Source: Rhodospirillaceae bacterium (GTDB taxonomy: Bacteria > Pseudomonadota > Alphaproteobacteria > Rhodospirillales > Magnetospirillaceae). From it: a stretch of DNA of 14,102 nucleotides. A program made the translations under genes and the position numbers. This document shows positions 1 through 7,423 of the stretch, in pieces (within the stretch, counting starts at the first letter, position 1; the number at the start of each line of letters is the position of its first letter). The stretch covers positions 1 to 14,102 of the forward strand of contig DUZC01000024.1 of NCBI GenBank assembly GCA_013349735.1, written 5' to 3'. The notes under the pieces are model-generated. The model made no database searches. It saw only the letters and a program-made list of their open reading frames with translations, and was not told the origin of the DNA.

Positions 1-248
1 GAAAGGGATTTGGTCCTCTAAAAGATTGTATCGATCAATTGACCGAATATTCCTACGATGCCGAAGAGAAGCGGTCGTTCGTGAAGTGCGTTGAGAATAA
101 AGCTAGGCGGATTTTCGCCATTCTAAAAGCTCCGAAGGACACTATCCAGCCTAGCGATTTCGAGGCCCCATGCCCCTGTGGCTCAGGAAAACCTTTCGGG
201 AAATGCTGCCTGAACCTATCTCTTGGTCCTCGGCCATGCCAGTTATAG
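1..248 (+). CDS. C-terminal end of a SEC-C zinc-motif protein (5' end outside window)
   Basis: The reading frame is open from the first complete codon at base 3 to a TAG at 246-248, so this is the tail of a longer protein cut by the window edge. A TTG at 39 could start a 69-residue protein, but no ribosome site supports it. Near the C-terminus is CPCGSGKPFGKCC, matching the SEC-C pattern CxCx8C[CH], a small zinc-binding motif first known from the SecA tail and found at the end of many otherwise unrelated proteins. The upstream part (KGFGPLKDCIDQ and a charged helix-like stretch) is not recognised, so no function is assigned. The first 60 bases count at about 38% G+C, lower than the rest of the window. 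The last 12 residues after the motif look irregular, and a degenerate second motif lies just downstream in another frame. Confidence 0.65.
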   Translation, partial: KGFGPLKDCIDQLTEYSYDAEEKRSFVKCVENKARRIFAILKAPKDTIQPSDFEAPCPCGSGKPFGKCCLNLSLGPRPCQL

Positions 249-289
249 CTTTCTGCTCGGACAATCCGTTCAAGAAATGCTGCATGAAC
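181..289 (+). repeat. Imperfect tandem duplication of SEC-C motif DNA
   Basis: Bases 181-215 and 255-289 align without gaps with 27 of 35 identities, including the shared core GAAATGCTGC. The offset is 74 bp, not a multiple of three, so the second copy falls in a different frame. That frame reads CSDNPFKKCCMN followed by a stop at 290-292. It resembles the second half of a SEC-C motif that has lost its first CxC pair. This looks like an old duplication followed by decay or a frameshift. A chance match or a sequencing indel cannot be excluded. Confidence 0.5.
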
Positions 290-518
290 TGAAAGTCGGA
301 ATTTAACTGACATGCGAATGGCTTGGCGCAAAGCGATGGCGTATGTATGCGTCTTGATCGAGCGCTCCAGTTCAGCCAGTCTCGGCGCTCGCTTTGCAAC
401 CCACGATTCAACGCTGATCTATCATCTCTTTGCATCTGATTTCATTCTCGGGGATACCCAGGGGATACCCCGCCCCTTCGAAAGCAGGAAGCATTAACGA
501 CTAACTCATTGAAAAGAA
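249..518. other. Gene-poor stretch between SEC-C tail and tRNA-Arg
   Basis: Apart from the degenerate SEC-C copy at 255-292 and the GGGGATACCC repeat, I see no convincing gene here. An open frame at 312-497 (61 codons) has no recognisable domain and no ribosome site. Composition is mixed, with the last 40 bases at about 35% G+C. The stretch abuts the 3' end of a tRNA gene, a common integration target. Confidence 0.5.
450..471. repeat. Two tandem copies of GGGGATACCC
   Basis: GGGGATACCC occurs at 450-459 and again at 461-470, separated by one A. Each copy is nearly self-complementary (GGG/CCC arms around ATA). It lies about 50 bp beyond the tRNA-Arg 3' end. It could be a protein-binding direct repeat at an integration-site arm, or nothing more than a short low-complexity duplication. 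Confidence 0.45.
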
Positions 519-595
<77 letters not shown>

Positions 596-621
596 GCGTG
601 GCTCGTTTGAGCAAGGGAGTT

Positions 622-649
622 GATATAGCCCGGAACGAAGCGCGTTGAA
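622..649 (-). promoter_or_regulatory. Possible promoter of tRNA-Arg
   Basis: On the minus strand, TTCAAC (644-649) and TATATC (622-627) are separated by 16 bp and lie 27 bp or more upstream of the tRNA 5' end at 595. The -10 box is fair and the -35 box is weak. This is a by-eye match only. Confidence 0.3.
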
Positions 650-713
650 AGCAGGAATTGGCAAACCTGCCCAAGCTTGCACCAGCCCGGCGTCGAAGCG
701 ATGACGGAACAGA

Positions 714-729
714 CTTCCACCCATGGAAG
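714..729. other. Perfect 6-bp inverted repeat upstream of the stress protein gene
   Basis: CTTCCA (714-719) and TGGAAG (724-729) are exact reverse complements around a CCCA loop. The repeat sits about 46 bp before the ATG at 775, in the 5' untranslated or promoter region. It could be an operator half-site pair or a small leader hairpin. No regulator is implied by the sequence. Confidence 0.35.
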
Positions 730-763
730 ATCGGCCTTAAGCTGGAGGAAAGAGATAAAAGGG

Positions 764-769
764 GGAGGT
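764..769 (+). promoter_or_regulatory. Ribosome binding site fixing the start of the stress protein gene
   Basis: GGAGGT lies 5 nt before the ATG at 775. The frame is open upstream to 658, but that extension has no homology-like sequence. This site therefore selects 775 as the start. Confidence 0.85.
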
Positions 770-774
770 CAGCC

Positions 775-1584
775 ATGAAGGATATTCTGGTTCATTTGGA
801 CGGCGATGAACGGGCTGCCCATCGCTTGGAACATGCCATCGAGATCGCTGCAAAGTTCAATGCGCGTCTTATTGGCCTTTTCGCCCGTGTCGAAACCAGT
901 GGACCTAGCATGGTCGCGCAGCGGCTCAGTGAAAATTTGTCCAAGATCGCCGAGCAAAGCCGAAAATTATTTGAAGACAGCGTAAAGCAGCAGGGCGTCA
1001 ATGGGCTTTGGATGCAGCTTGACCATGGCGAACCAGGCCATGTGGTCGCTGAGGTCGCGTGCAGAAGCCGCTATACCGATCTTGCCATCATCGGCCAATG
1101 GCACCCGCAAAGCCATGTTCCCGCTGAATTTCCGGAACAGGTTATTCTGCAAAGTGGGCGCCCGATTCTGGTAATTCCTCATATCGGCGCCGTCGCCGGC
1201 TTTGGCCGCCATATCACGATCGCCTGGAATGGCAGCCGTGAATCCAGCCGCGCCGTCCATGACGCCATGGGCCTAATGCGCAGAGCTCAGGAAGTCACGG
1301 TACTGGCCGTCCGGGACGCAAATTTTGAGCGGGTTCAACCGGGAGATCTGCCGAAGCTCGACCTGGTTGATCACCTTGCCACCCATGGCATTACCGCCAA
1401 GACCGAGCATCTGACCGCCGAAGATATCGGTCTGATGGACCTTCTGCTGTCCCGCAGTTTTGACCTGGGGGCCGATTTACTGGTGATGGGCGCCCATAGT
1501 GGGCTTGGCTTGCCGTTTCTGCGCGGCGGCGGCACCCGCTTTATCCTGCGCCACCTTACCTTGCCCGTCCTGATGTCAAATTAG
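775..1584 (+). CDS. Universal stress protein, tandem UspA domains
   Basis: This is a 269-residue soluble cytoplasmic protein with two UspA-like alpha/beta domains. The first begins MKDILVHLDG and ends at RPILVIP (about residues 1-135). The second begins HITIAWNGS (about 146-269) and ends LTLPVLMS. The second half carries a relaxed ATP-binding pattern, MGAHSG (238-243) followed by RGGGTRF (250-256); the exact second glycine of the usual G-2x-G-9x-G[ST] pattern is Ser242. The first half lacks it (IIGQWHPQS), a common asymmetry in two-domain Usp proteins. Family members bind or hydrolyse ATP and help survival under starvation, oxidative or energy stress; the specific role here is unknown. The gene stands alone on the plus strand and converges on the channel gene with 14 bp between stops and no clear terminator. 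No FNR-type box is visible upstream. Confidence 0.93.
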   Translation: MKDILVHLDGDERAAHRLEHAIEIAAKFNARLIGLFARVETSGPSMVAQRLSENLSKIAEQSRKLFEDSVKQQGVNGLWMQLDHGEPGHVVAEVACRSRYTDLAIIGQWHPQSHVPAEFPEQVILQSGRPILVIPHIGAVAGFGRHITIAWNGSRESSRAVHDAMGLMRRAQEVTVLAVRDANFERVQPGDLPKLDLVDHLATHGITAKTEHLTAEDIGLMDLLLSRSFDLGADLLVMGAHSGLGLPFLRGGGTRFILRHLTLPVLMSN

Positions 1585-1598
1585 AGCCTATTGCGCGG

Positions 1599-2768
1599 TC
1601 ATAGACTGGTTGCCGACTGCTCGTTCAGACGTTGCTGAGCGGTTTTGGCGATTATTTCGCCAATCTGCGGCGAACCTTCGAGAAAATGGCGGAGATCCTT
1701 GGCGTCAAGGATCAGCAATTGGCAGCGGCTGCGGGCGGTCACCGTTGCCGTGCGCCGGCTATCCCGCAGCAAGGCGATTTCACCAAAGAAATCGCCATCA
1801 CTGAGCAAGGCCGGCTCACTGCCGCCATAGTCTGCGGCAAGCAAACCACTGACGATAAAATACATGCGATCGCCAACTTCACCGGCACGGATCACTGCAT
1901 CGCCGGGCGGTACCGCATAAAAGCGCAGGAGATTGGTGATATCAGCAATCTGCTCGGCATCCAGCCCAATAAAAAACGGCACCCGGGCCACCATGCGCCA
2001 TGTCGCCAAAAAATCCCGCCGTCGCATTTCTTCGGCAAACCCGGTCGCCAGAATCGAGGCCGGCAAGGCAAACATGGCGATCCCCAGCATCGCCACCACC
2101 CCGCCCAGCAATTTGCCCAAGCCGGTTATCGGCACCACATCGCCATAGCCAACCGTGGTCAAGGTCGCCACGCTCCACCACATGGTGGCCGGAATACTGT
2201 CAAAATTGGGATTGATGTGTCGTTCGATGAAATAAAGGCTGGTGGAACTGACCAATAACATCAGCACCAAAATAAAAGTAGCAGACTGCAGGGGCCGCAC
2301 CTCACGCTGCACGACCGCCACCAGAATTTCCAGAGCCGGCGAATAGCGGGCCAGCTTAAGAAAGCGGAGAATGCCGAAAACCGCGCCCCAATCTCCGGGC
2401 GACGACATCAGCAATTCACTGCTCATCGGTAAAGCAGCCAGAAAGTCCACCAGCCCATAGGGACTGCGGAGATAAGATAAAAAAGCGTGACCGCGGCTTT
2501 TTTCCGGAGCCCGGCCAAGCACCGCCGCCGTCGCCTGCAATGCAAAATCGCCAAGCAGAAGGAATTCGGCCACCATTTCGGCCAGAAAGGCCGGCAGCCC
2601 TTGCGCAAAAGGCAAATCCTGAACCGTTCGTAAAACCTCGACCACCGTCGAAAGCAAAACAACGGCCGCAATCAATAAGCGATAAGCCCGCGCGGCGTTG
2701 GTGGGGAAGGGCCCGCGATCGGTCAGCCGGACGATGAAAGGCACGGGCTGTGTTGACTTCATCGGCAT
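1599..2768 (-). CDS. Cyclic-nucleotide-gated potassium channel (six-TM, MlotiK1-like)
   Basis: The 389-residue protein has the plan of a voltage-gated-like channel followed by a cNMP-binding domain. Hydrophobic segments run at about residues 30-48 (S1), 58-84 (S2), 104-120 (S3), 128-150 (S4, with few charges: R135, K138, R141), 163-180 (S5) and 214-243 (S6). The selectivity filter TVGYGD is at 205-210, typical of K+ channels. The C-terminal domain (about 266-385) contains FGEIALL then RRTATV (residues 328-343), the phosphate-binding cassette with Arg339 and Thr340 placed to bind the cyclic phosphate. By analogy with the Mesorhizobium channel it should be an inner-membrane tetramer opened by cAMP or a similar ligand. 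The weakly charged S4 suggests little voltage sensing. ATG at 2766-2768 is the first start; Met3 is an alternative. It lies 45 bp downstream of polA on the same strand, so co-transcription is possible. Confidence 0.93.
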   Translation of the reverse strand: MPMKSTQPVPFIVRLTDRGPFPTNAARAYRLLIAAVVLLSTVVEVLRTVQDLPFAQGLPAFLAEMVAEFLLLGDFALQATAAVLGRAPEKSRGHAFLSYLRSPYGLVDFLAALPMSSELLMSSPGDWGAVFGILRFLKLARYSPALEILVAVVQREVRPLQSATFILVLMLLVSSTSLYFIERHINPNFDSIPATMWWSVATLTTVGYGDVVPITGLGKLLGGVVAMLGIAMFALPASILATGFAEEMRRRDFLATWRMVARVPFFIGLDAEQIADITNLLRFYAVPPGDAVIRAGEVGDRMYFIVSGLLAADYGGSEPALLSDGDFFGEIALLRDSRRTATVTARSRCQLLILDAKDLRHFLEGSPQIGEIIAKTAQQRLNEQSATSL

Positions 2769-2813
2769 GGCCTTAGCCTGCCAAAATTGGAAGGGGACAT
2801 TGGATCTCGGACA

Positions 2814-5576
2814 TCAATGCGCCTCGGCCCAATTGCTTGCCACCCCCACATCCACCAGCAGGGGAACATCAAGCTGGGCCGCACCTTCCATGATGCCGCG
2901 CACCAAGACCGTCGTCGCCGCCACTTCCGCCTCGGGCACTTCGAATACCAGTTCGTCATGCACCTGCAGCAACATCCGCGCAGACAGACCCGCCTCGGCC
3001 AGGGCCAGCGGCAAGCGGATCATCGCCCGCTTGATGATATCGGCCGCACCCCCCTGGATCGGCGCGTTGATGGCCGCCCGTTCCGCAAAGGCCCGCACCG
3101 CCGGATTGCGATCAGCGATGCCTTGCACAAAACATTTCCGGCCAAACAAGGTGGTCACAAAACCCTGGGTTTTTACCAGGGCCCGGGTGCTGTCCATATA
3201 GCTGCGGATCTCGGGATAGCGGGCCATATAGGCCTCGATATAGCTTTTGGCCTCACCTACCGCTATGCCCAACTGCTGCGCCAGACCAAAAGGGCTGATC
3301 CCGTAAATGATGCCGAAATTGATCGCCTTGGCCTTGCGCCGGAGCGCCGCGTCGACAGCGTGAAGCGGCACAGCAAAGACTTCTGCGGCGGTTACCGCAT
3401 GAATATCCGCGCCATCGGCAAAGGCCCGTTTCAAGGCCGCGATGCCGGCCACATGGGCGACCAGACGCAGTTCAATCTGAGAATAGTCGGCCGACATCAG
3501 CCGGTGGCCCGGTTCGGCGATAAAGGCGCGACGAATGCGTCGTCCCTCTTCGCTGCGAATGGGAATATTCTGCAAATTTGGGTCCGACGAAGCCAGACGA
3601 CCGGTACTCGTGCCCGCCATGGAAAAACTGGTATGGACCCGCTGGGTCTTAGGGTTGATCTGCTGAACCAGGGCATCCGCATAGGTGCTTTTCAACTTGG
3701 CCAGCTGGCGCCAATCCAGAACTTTCTGCGGCAAAGGATGCAGGGGCGCCAGAGCTTCCAGCACATCGGCACCGGTCCCCCAGGCCCCGGTCTTGCTGCT
3801 TTTTTTACCCCCTGGCAAGGCCAGGTTTTCAAACAAGACTTCTCCCAGCTGCTTGGGTGAACCGACATTAAAGGCCACCCCAGCCAATTGGGTGATCTCA
3901 ATCTCAATTTCGCCCATCCGGCGACCGAATTCGGTGGAAATTCCCTGTAGCTCGGCCTTGTCCACCTTAATGCCATGGCCCTCCATGGCCGCCAAAATCG
4001 GGATCAGCGGCCGCTCAAGGGTTTCATAAACGCCAACCAGTTTTTCGGGAACCAAGCGTGGCTTCAGACATTGATGCAAGCGCAGCGTGATATCCGCATC
4101 CTCGGCCGCATAGTCACGGGCCTTGTCCAGCGGGACCTGATCGAAGGTCAGCTGGTTTTTGCCGGTGCCACAAATTTCGGCAAAGCTGGTTGTCCGATAG
4201 CCAAGATACAGAGTGGCCAATTCGTCCATGCCATGGCCATGCGCACCGCCTTCCAGCACATAGGACAGCAGCATGCTGTCATCGACCGGCGACAGATCCA
4301 GGCCATAGCGCGCCAAGACCGCCATATCGAATTTTATATTATGGCCAATTTTCAGCACCGCCGGATCCCGCAGCAAGGGCCCCAATTTGGCCACCAGATC
4401 TGCCAGAGGAATCAAATCCGGCCCGGTGCTCGACGCCCCTCCCAAATCAAGACTGCCTTGTGCCGGCCGCTCGGCATAGCGCAGCGGAATATAGCAAGCC
4501 CGGCCCGGCCGGGTGGACAAAGACACCCCCACCAGATGGCAAGACAGGGCATCCAAACCGGTCGTTTCTGTGTCAACCGCGACCAAACCGACCGAATTGG
4601 CCTCATTAATCCAGCCTTCCAGCGCCGCACCATCCAAAACCAAATGATAGTCCGCTACCGGCGCGGCCGGGGTCGCGGGCGCATTGGGCAAAGCCGTCGG
4701 GGTCAGGCCCGCCAGCCGTCCCTCAAGACGGACCGCGATGCTGCGAAAACCATGCAGGCGCAGGAAGGCGTTCAGCTGTTCCGGATCCGGGTCGCGGCGA
4801 CCGAAATCATCGAGACTCTCGGCCAGAGGAACATCGTCCCTGAGACGGACCAGTTCCCGGGACAGGCGGGCATCGTCGGCATGGGCCAGCAAGGCCTCGC
4901 GGCGTTTGGGCTGCTTTATTTCCCCGGCACAAGCCAGCAAATGGTCCAAATCGCCATAAGCATTGATCAATTCCGCCGCGGTCTTGATGCCGATGCCCGG
5001 TACCCCGGGGACATTATCGGTGGGGTCACCGGCCAGGGCCTGGACATCCACCACCCTTTCGGGGGCCACGGCAAATTTGGCAAAGACTTCATCCGGGCCG
5101 ATGGCACGATATTTCAGCGGGTCCAGCATGCCGATGCCCTTGCCCACCAACTGCATCAGATCCTTGTCCGAGGAAAGAATCGTCACCTTTGCCCCTTGCG
5201 CCGCCGCGCGTCGGGCATAGGTGGCGATAATGTCGTCGGCTTCATAATCGGCCAACTCGATACAGGGCAGATTGAAGGCTCTGACCGCATCGCGGATTAA
5301 CGCGAACTGCGGCACCAGTTCCGGCGGCGGCGGGGGGCGGTGAGCCTTATAAGCCGGATAGAGCCGTGACCGAAAGGTCGCCCGCCCGGCGTCAAAAATC
5401 ACCGCCAGATGATCGGCATCGGACTCGGTCAACAGCTTCATCAACATATTGGTGAAGCCAAACACAGCGTTGACCGGCACCCCTTCCGGGTTGCTCATCG
5501 GCGGAAGCGCGTGGAAGGCCCGAAATATGAAACCGGATCCATCCACCAGCGAAAGATGCCGCAAAGGCGCGGTCAC
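2814..5576 (-). CDS. polA: DNA polymerase I
   Basis: This is a full-length 920-residue PolI with three domains. The 5' nuclease (about 1-285) has VDGSGFIFRAFHALP, the acidic cluster YEADD (111-115) and the helix-turn region GDPTDNVPG (183-191). The 3'-5' proofreading domain appears active: DTE (335-337), N412 and D417 in GHNIKFD, and Y489/D493 in YAAED are all present, unlike in many PolI proteins that have lost them. The polymerase domain has TGRLASSDPNLQNIP (658-672), motif A DYSQIELR (697-704), motif B RRKAKAINFGIIYG (746-759) with Phe754, and motif C VHDELVFE (872-879). It fills gaps and removes primers in replication and repair. The start is GTG at 5574-5576, with GAGG directly before it and only 3 bp after the zf-CHCC stop, which suggests translational coupling. 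The N-terminus aligns naturally with the family, so no downstream start is needed. Confidence 0.98.
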   Translation of the reverse strand: MTAPLRHLSLVDGSGFIFRAFHALPPMSNPEGVPVNAVFGFTNMLMKLLTESDADHLAVIFDAGRATFRSRLYPAYKAHRPPPPPELVPQFALIRDAVRAFNLPCIELADYEADDIIATYARRAAAQGAKVTILSSDKDLMQLVGKGIGMLDPLKYRAIGPDEVFAKFAVAPERVVDVQALAGDPTDNVPGVPGIGIKTAAELINAYGDLDHLLACAGEIKQPKRREALLAHADDARLSRELVRLRDDVPLAESLDDFGRRDPDPEQLNAFLRLHGFRSIAVRLEGRLAGLTPTALPNAPATPAAPVADYHLVLDGAALEGWINEANSVGLVAVDTETTGLDALSCHLVGVSLSTRPGRACYIPLRYAERPAQGSLDLGGASSTGPDLIPLADLVAKLGPLLRDPAVLKIGHNIKFDMAVLARYGLDLSPVDDSMLLSYVLEGGAHGHGMDELATLYLGYRTTSFAEICGTGKNQLTFDQVPLDKARDYAAEDADITLRLHQCLKPRLVPEKLVGVYETLERPLIPILAAMEGHGIKVDKAELQGISTEFGRRMGEIEIEITQLAGVAFNVGSPKQLGEVLFENLALPGGKKSSKTGAWGTGADVLEALAPLHPLPQKVLDWRQLAKLKSTYADALVQQINPKTQRVHTSFSMAGTSTGRLASSDPNLQNIPIRSEEGRRIRRAFIAEPGHRLMSADYSQIELRLVAHVAGIAALKRAFADGADIHAVTAAEVFAVPLHAVDAALRRKAKAINFGIIYGISPFGLAQQLGIAVGEAKSYIEAYMARYPEIRSYMDSTRALVKTQGFVTTLFGRKCFVQGIADRNPAVRAFAERAAINAPIQGGAADIIKRAMIRLPLALAEAGLSARMLLQVHDELVFEVPEAEVAATTVLVRGIMEGAAQLDVPLLVDVGVASNWAEAH

Positions 5577-5579
5577 GCC

Positions 5580-5759
5580 TCAATGACCGTGATCGGCCGA
5601 AGCCCCCGGCGCCAGAACAAAGGTGCGGCTACAATAGGGGCAGACCACCTCGCGGTTCGGCTGCGTAAAAGTCAAATAGACCCTTGGATGGCCGCTGACC
5701 GGTCCATTTCCTTCGCAGGCGACAGGAGAACTATTCACCGTTTCAACATCCTTGGTCAT
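5580..5759 (-). CDS. Small zf-CHCC zinc-finger protein (NDUFS6-like)
   Basis: The protein has 59 residues, with Cys15, His24, Cys40 and Cys43 in the arrangement VAC-x8-H and VVCPYCSRTFVL, plus the family hallmark GHPRVYL. This matches the zf-CHCC family (Pfam PF10276), whose mitochondrial relative NDUFS6 is a zinc-binding accessory subunit of respiratory complex I. In Alphaproteobacteria the short form is a presumed complex I partner; that role is inferred from family knowledge. The start is ATG at 5757-5759 with GAGGT 5 nt upstream (complement of 5765-5769). A much longer open frame runs upstream but is antisense to the ABC gene. The stop is 3 bp from the polA GTG, so the two genes very likely share an mRNA. 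Confidence 0.9.
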   Translation of the reverse strand: MTKDVETVNSSPVACEGNGPVSGHPRVYLTFTQPNREVVCPYCSRTFVLAPGASADHGH

Positions 5760-5840
5760 GAGCAACCTCGCTTCCACATCGAAAACCCGAAAGGCCGGGC
5801 ATTGACCTACGGGACCGCCGGATGATACCCATTGCCACCA

Positions 5841-6827
5841 ATGGATCAATCCCCCATTCATAATGGTGCCGCACCCACCGCCGCCGTCGACCTGCGCCGA
5901 CTGACCAAAGTCTATGCGGGACGCGGTCGCGTCGAAGGCAAAAAGGCCCTTGATGCGGTGACTTTGGCTATCCCGCGCGGCGCTTTCTTCGGCCTTTTGG
6001 GCCCCAACGGCGCCGGAAAATCGACTTTGATCAATATTCTGGCCGGGCTGGTCATCAAGACCTCGGGCGAGGCCCGGGTCTGGGATTATTCCATAGACAG
6101 CCATCAAAGATTGGCCCGCTCGGCCATCGGCGTCGTCCCTCAGGAATTGAATCTTGACCCCTTTTTCACGCCGCGTGAATTGCTGGAGGTTCAAGCCGGG
6201 CTCTATGGCGTGCCCAAAGCAGAGCGGCGGACCGATGAAATTCTTGAAGCCGTCGGCCTGGCTGACAAAGCACACGCCTATGCGCGCACCCTGTCGGGCG
6301 GCATGCGCCGTCGGCTATTGGTCGCCAAGGCCATGGTTCATAATCCGCCGGTGCTGGTCCTGGATGAGCCAACCGCCGGCGTCGATATTCAATTGCGTCA
6401 GCAGCTTTGGAGTTATGTGCAGGACCTGAACCGGCGCGGCACCACGGTCTTGCTGACGACCCATTATCTGGAAGAGGCGGAAGCCCTGTGTGATCGCATC
6501 GCCATCATCGATCAGGGAAGACTGGTGGCTGACGACGAAACCCAGGCCTTACTGCGCCGCCTCGACAGCAAAGTGTTGACGGTGGTGGCTGACCGGGATC
6601 TGGACGCGGTACCACCCGCCTTAGCGGCCTTTGATCCGGAATTGAAGGCGAAGCGACGCCTGATCTTCCGGATGAAGCCCAGCCAGACAAGTGTCGGCGC
6701 CATTCTGGCCGGACTTCAGGCGGCCGAGGTGACCGTGGCGGACTTGACCACCGAAGATGCCGATCTCGAGGATATTTTTCTGAAACTGACCGGCGGCGAC
6801 CACGCCGTCACACCGGCAGATCAATGA
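5841..6827 (+). CDS. ABC-2-type transporter ATP-binding protein (YadG/DrrA-like)
   Basis: The protein is a 328-residue ABC ATPase with Walker A GPNGAGKST (54-62), Q-loop Gln101, signature LSGGMRR (151-157), Walker B VLVLDEPTAG (171-180) and switch His208 in TTHYLEEAEAL. A C-terminal region of about 100 residues (ending LEDIFLKLTG) is typical of the CcmA/YadG/DrrA class that powers ABC-2 exporters. The ATPase would sit on the cytoplasmic face with a membrane permease. The usual YadH-like permease gene does not follow: the next gene is on the other strand and overlaps this one by 20 bp (6808-6827). Substrate unknown. The start at ATG 5841 lacks a clear ribosome site; a TTG at 5832 is possible but weaker. 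It is divergent from the zf-CHCC gene across 81 bp. Confidence 0.93.
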   Translation: MDQSPIHNGAAPTAAVDLRRLTKVYAGRGRVEGKKALDAVTLAIPRGAFFGLLGPNGAGKSTLINILAGLVIKTSGEARVWDYSIDSHQRLARSAIGVVPQELNLDPFFTPRELLEVQAGLYGVPKAERRTDEILEAVGLADKAHAYARTLSGGMRRRLLVAKAMVHNPPVLVLDEPTAGVDIQLRQQLWSYVQDLNRRGTTVLLTTHYLEEAEALCDRIAIIDQGRLVADDETQALLRRLDSKVLTVVADRDLDAVPPALAAFDPELKAKRRLIFRMKPSQTSVGAILAGLQAAEVTVADLTTEDADLEDIFLKLTGGDHAVTPADQ

Positions 6828-7407
6828 TCAGAAAATAGGCGTTGAGGGACAATAGAAAACCGATGACCCCCAAAAACGCCGCGCCTTTGATCAGAAAACG
6901 GGCACCGGTGGTCACCGCCGCCGAGGCCAGGACGATAGCAATCTGCAACAGGGCTTCGTCAAAGGAAAAACTGGCCTCGCGCCGTTCGGCCTGAGCGCGC
7001 TCATGTTCCAATTCCCGCGCCTTGGCCGCCAATTCCTTGCGCCCACTGCCATCGGCTTCCGAATCATAATGTTTGATGGCCTCGCGGTAACGCTGACCAC
7101 GGCCTTCCAAAACCTGCCGAAACTCCCCCGTTACCCCCGGTGCGACCAGCAGGGCTTCAACCTGGTCCAAAGCCAGATTGGTCGCATTTTGGCGGATGCC
7201 CTTGGCCTGGTAATAGGCCCAGCTATCGGAAACCGCAATGCTGGTGGCGATCAGTTCCTTGGTGGTCTTGTTACTGCCCAGCGTCGTGATGGCCAGGATC
7301 ATCGCCAGCACCGAAATCAGCAAGGCCGCCCGGCGACGAAAGCCGTCCTCGACCTTTTCCTCGGCTTCATGTTCGGCAATCGTTTCGGCAATTTCCTCAA
7401 TTTCCAT
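6808..7407 (-). CDS. DUF4337 family membrane protein
   Basis: This 199-residue protein resembles the DUF4337 family. It has an acidic N-terminus (MEIEEIAETIAEHEAEEKVE), a membrane segment at about 28-46, a motif-like stretch WAYYQAKGIRQN (63-74), a charged, coiled-coil-like region (about 100-146), and two closing membrane segments (about 151-170 and 174-196). The function of the family is unknown and none is assigned. The middle region probably projects as a helical hairpin on one side of the inner membrane. The start is ATG at 7405-7407 with AAGG about 10 nt upstream. The gene follows pckG on the same strand after only 16 bp with no terminator, so it probably shares its transcript. The last 20 bp overlap the end of the ABC ATPase gene on the other strand. 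Confidence 0.85.
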   Translation of the reverse strand: MEIEEIAETIAEHEAEEKVEDGFRRRAALLISVLAMILAITTLGSNKTTKELIATSIAVSDSWAYYQAKGIRQNATNLALDQVEALLVAPGVTGEFRQVLEGRGQRYREAIKHYDSEADGSGRKELAAKARELEHERAQAERREASFSFDEALLQIAIVLASAAVTTGARFLIKGAAFLGVIGFLLSLNAYFLIIDLPV

Positions 7408-7423
7408 TAACTATCTGCCTTAC

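Noticed and set aside
312..497. Possible 61-residue protein between the SEC-C tail and the tRNA
   Set aside because: No ribosome site, no recognisable domain and uneven composition.
658..774. Longer N-terminus for the universal stress protein
   Set aside because: GGAGGT 5 nt before ATG 775 and the family-like MKDILVHLDG start fix the shorter form.
596..774. FNR/FixK-type box (TTGAT-N4-ATCAA) before the stress gene
   Set aside because: Only a half-site TTGAT at 620-624 is present; the second half is missing.
1585..1598. Bidirectional terminator between the Usp and channel genes
   Set aside because: The 14-bp gap and its flanks show no stem followed by a T-run.
3975..5300. Long plus-strand open frame of 441 codons opposite polA, and another at 2787-3860
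   Set aside because: Both are antisense to a fully conserved polA (2814-5576). Their translations are low-complexity and show no domain, as expected for mirror frames of a GC-rich gene.
5760..6275. Upstream extension of the zf-CHCC frame to 231 residues
   Set aside because: The extension is antisense to the ABC ATPase gene. The ATG at 5759 has its own ribosome site and gives the normal family length.
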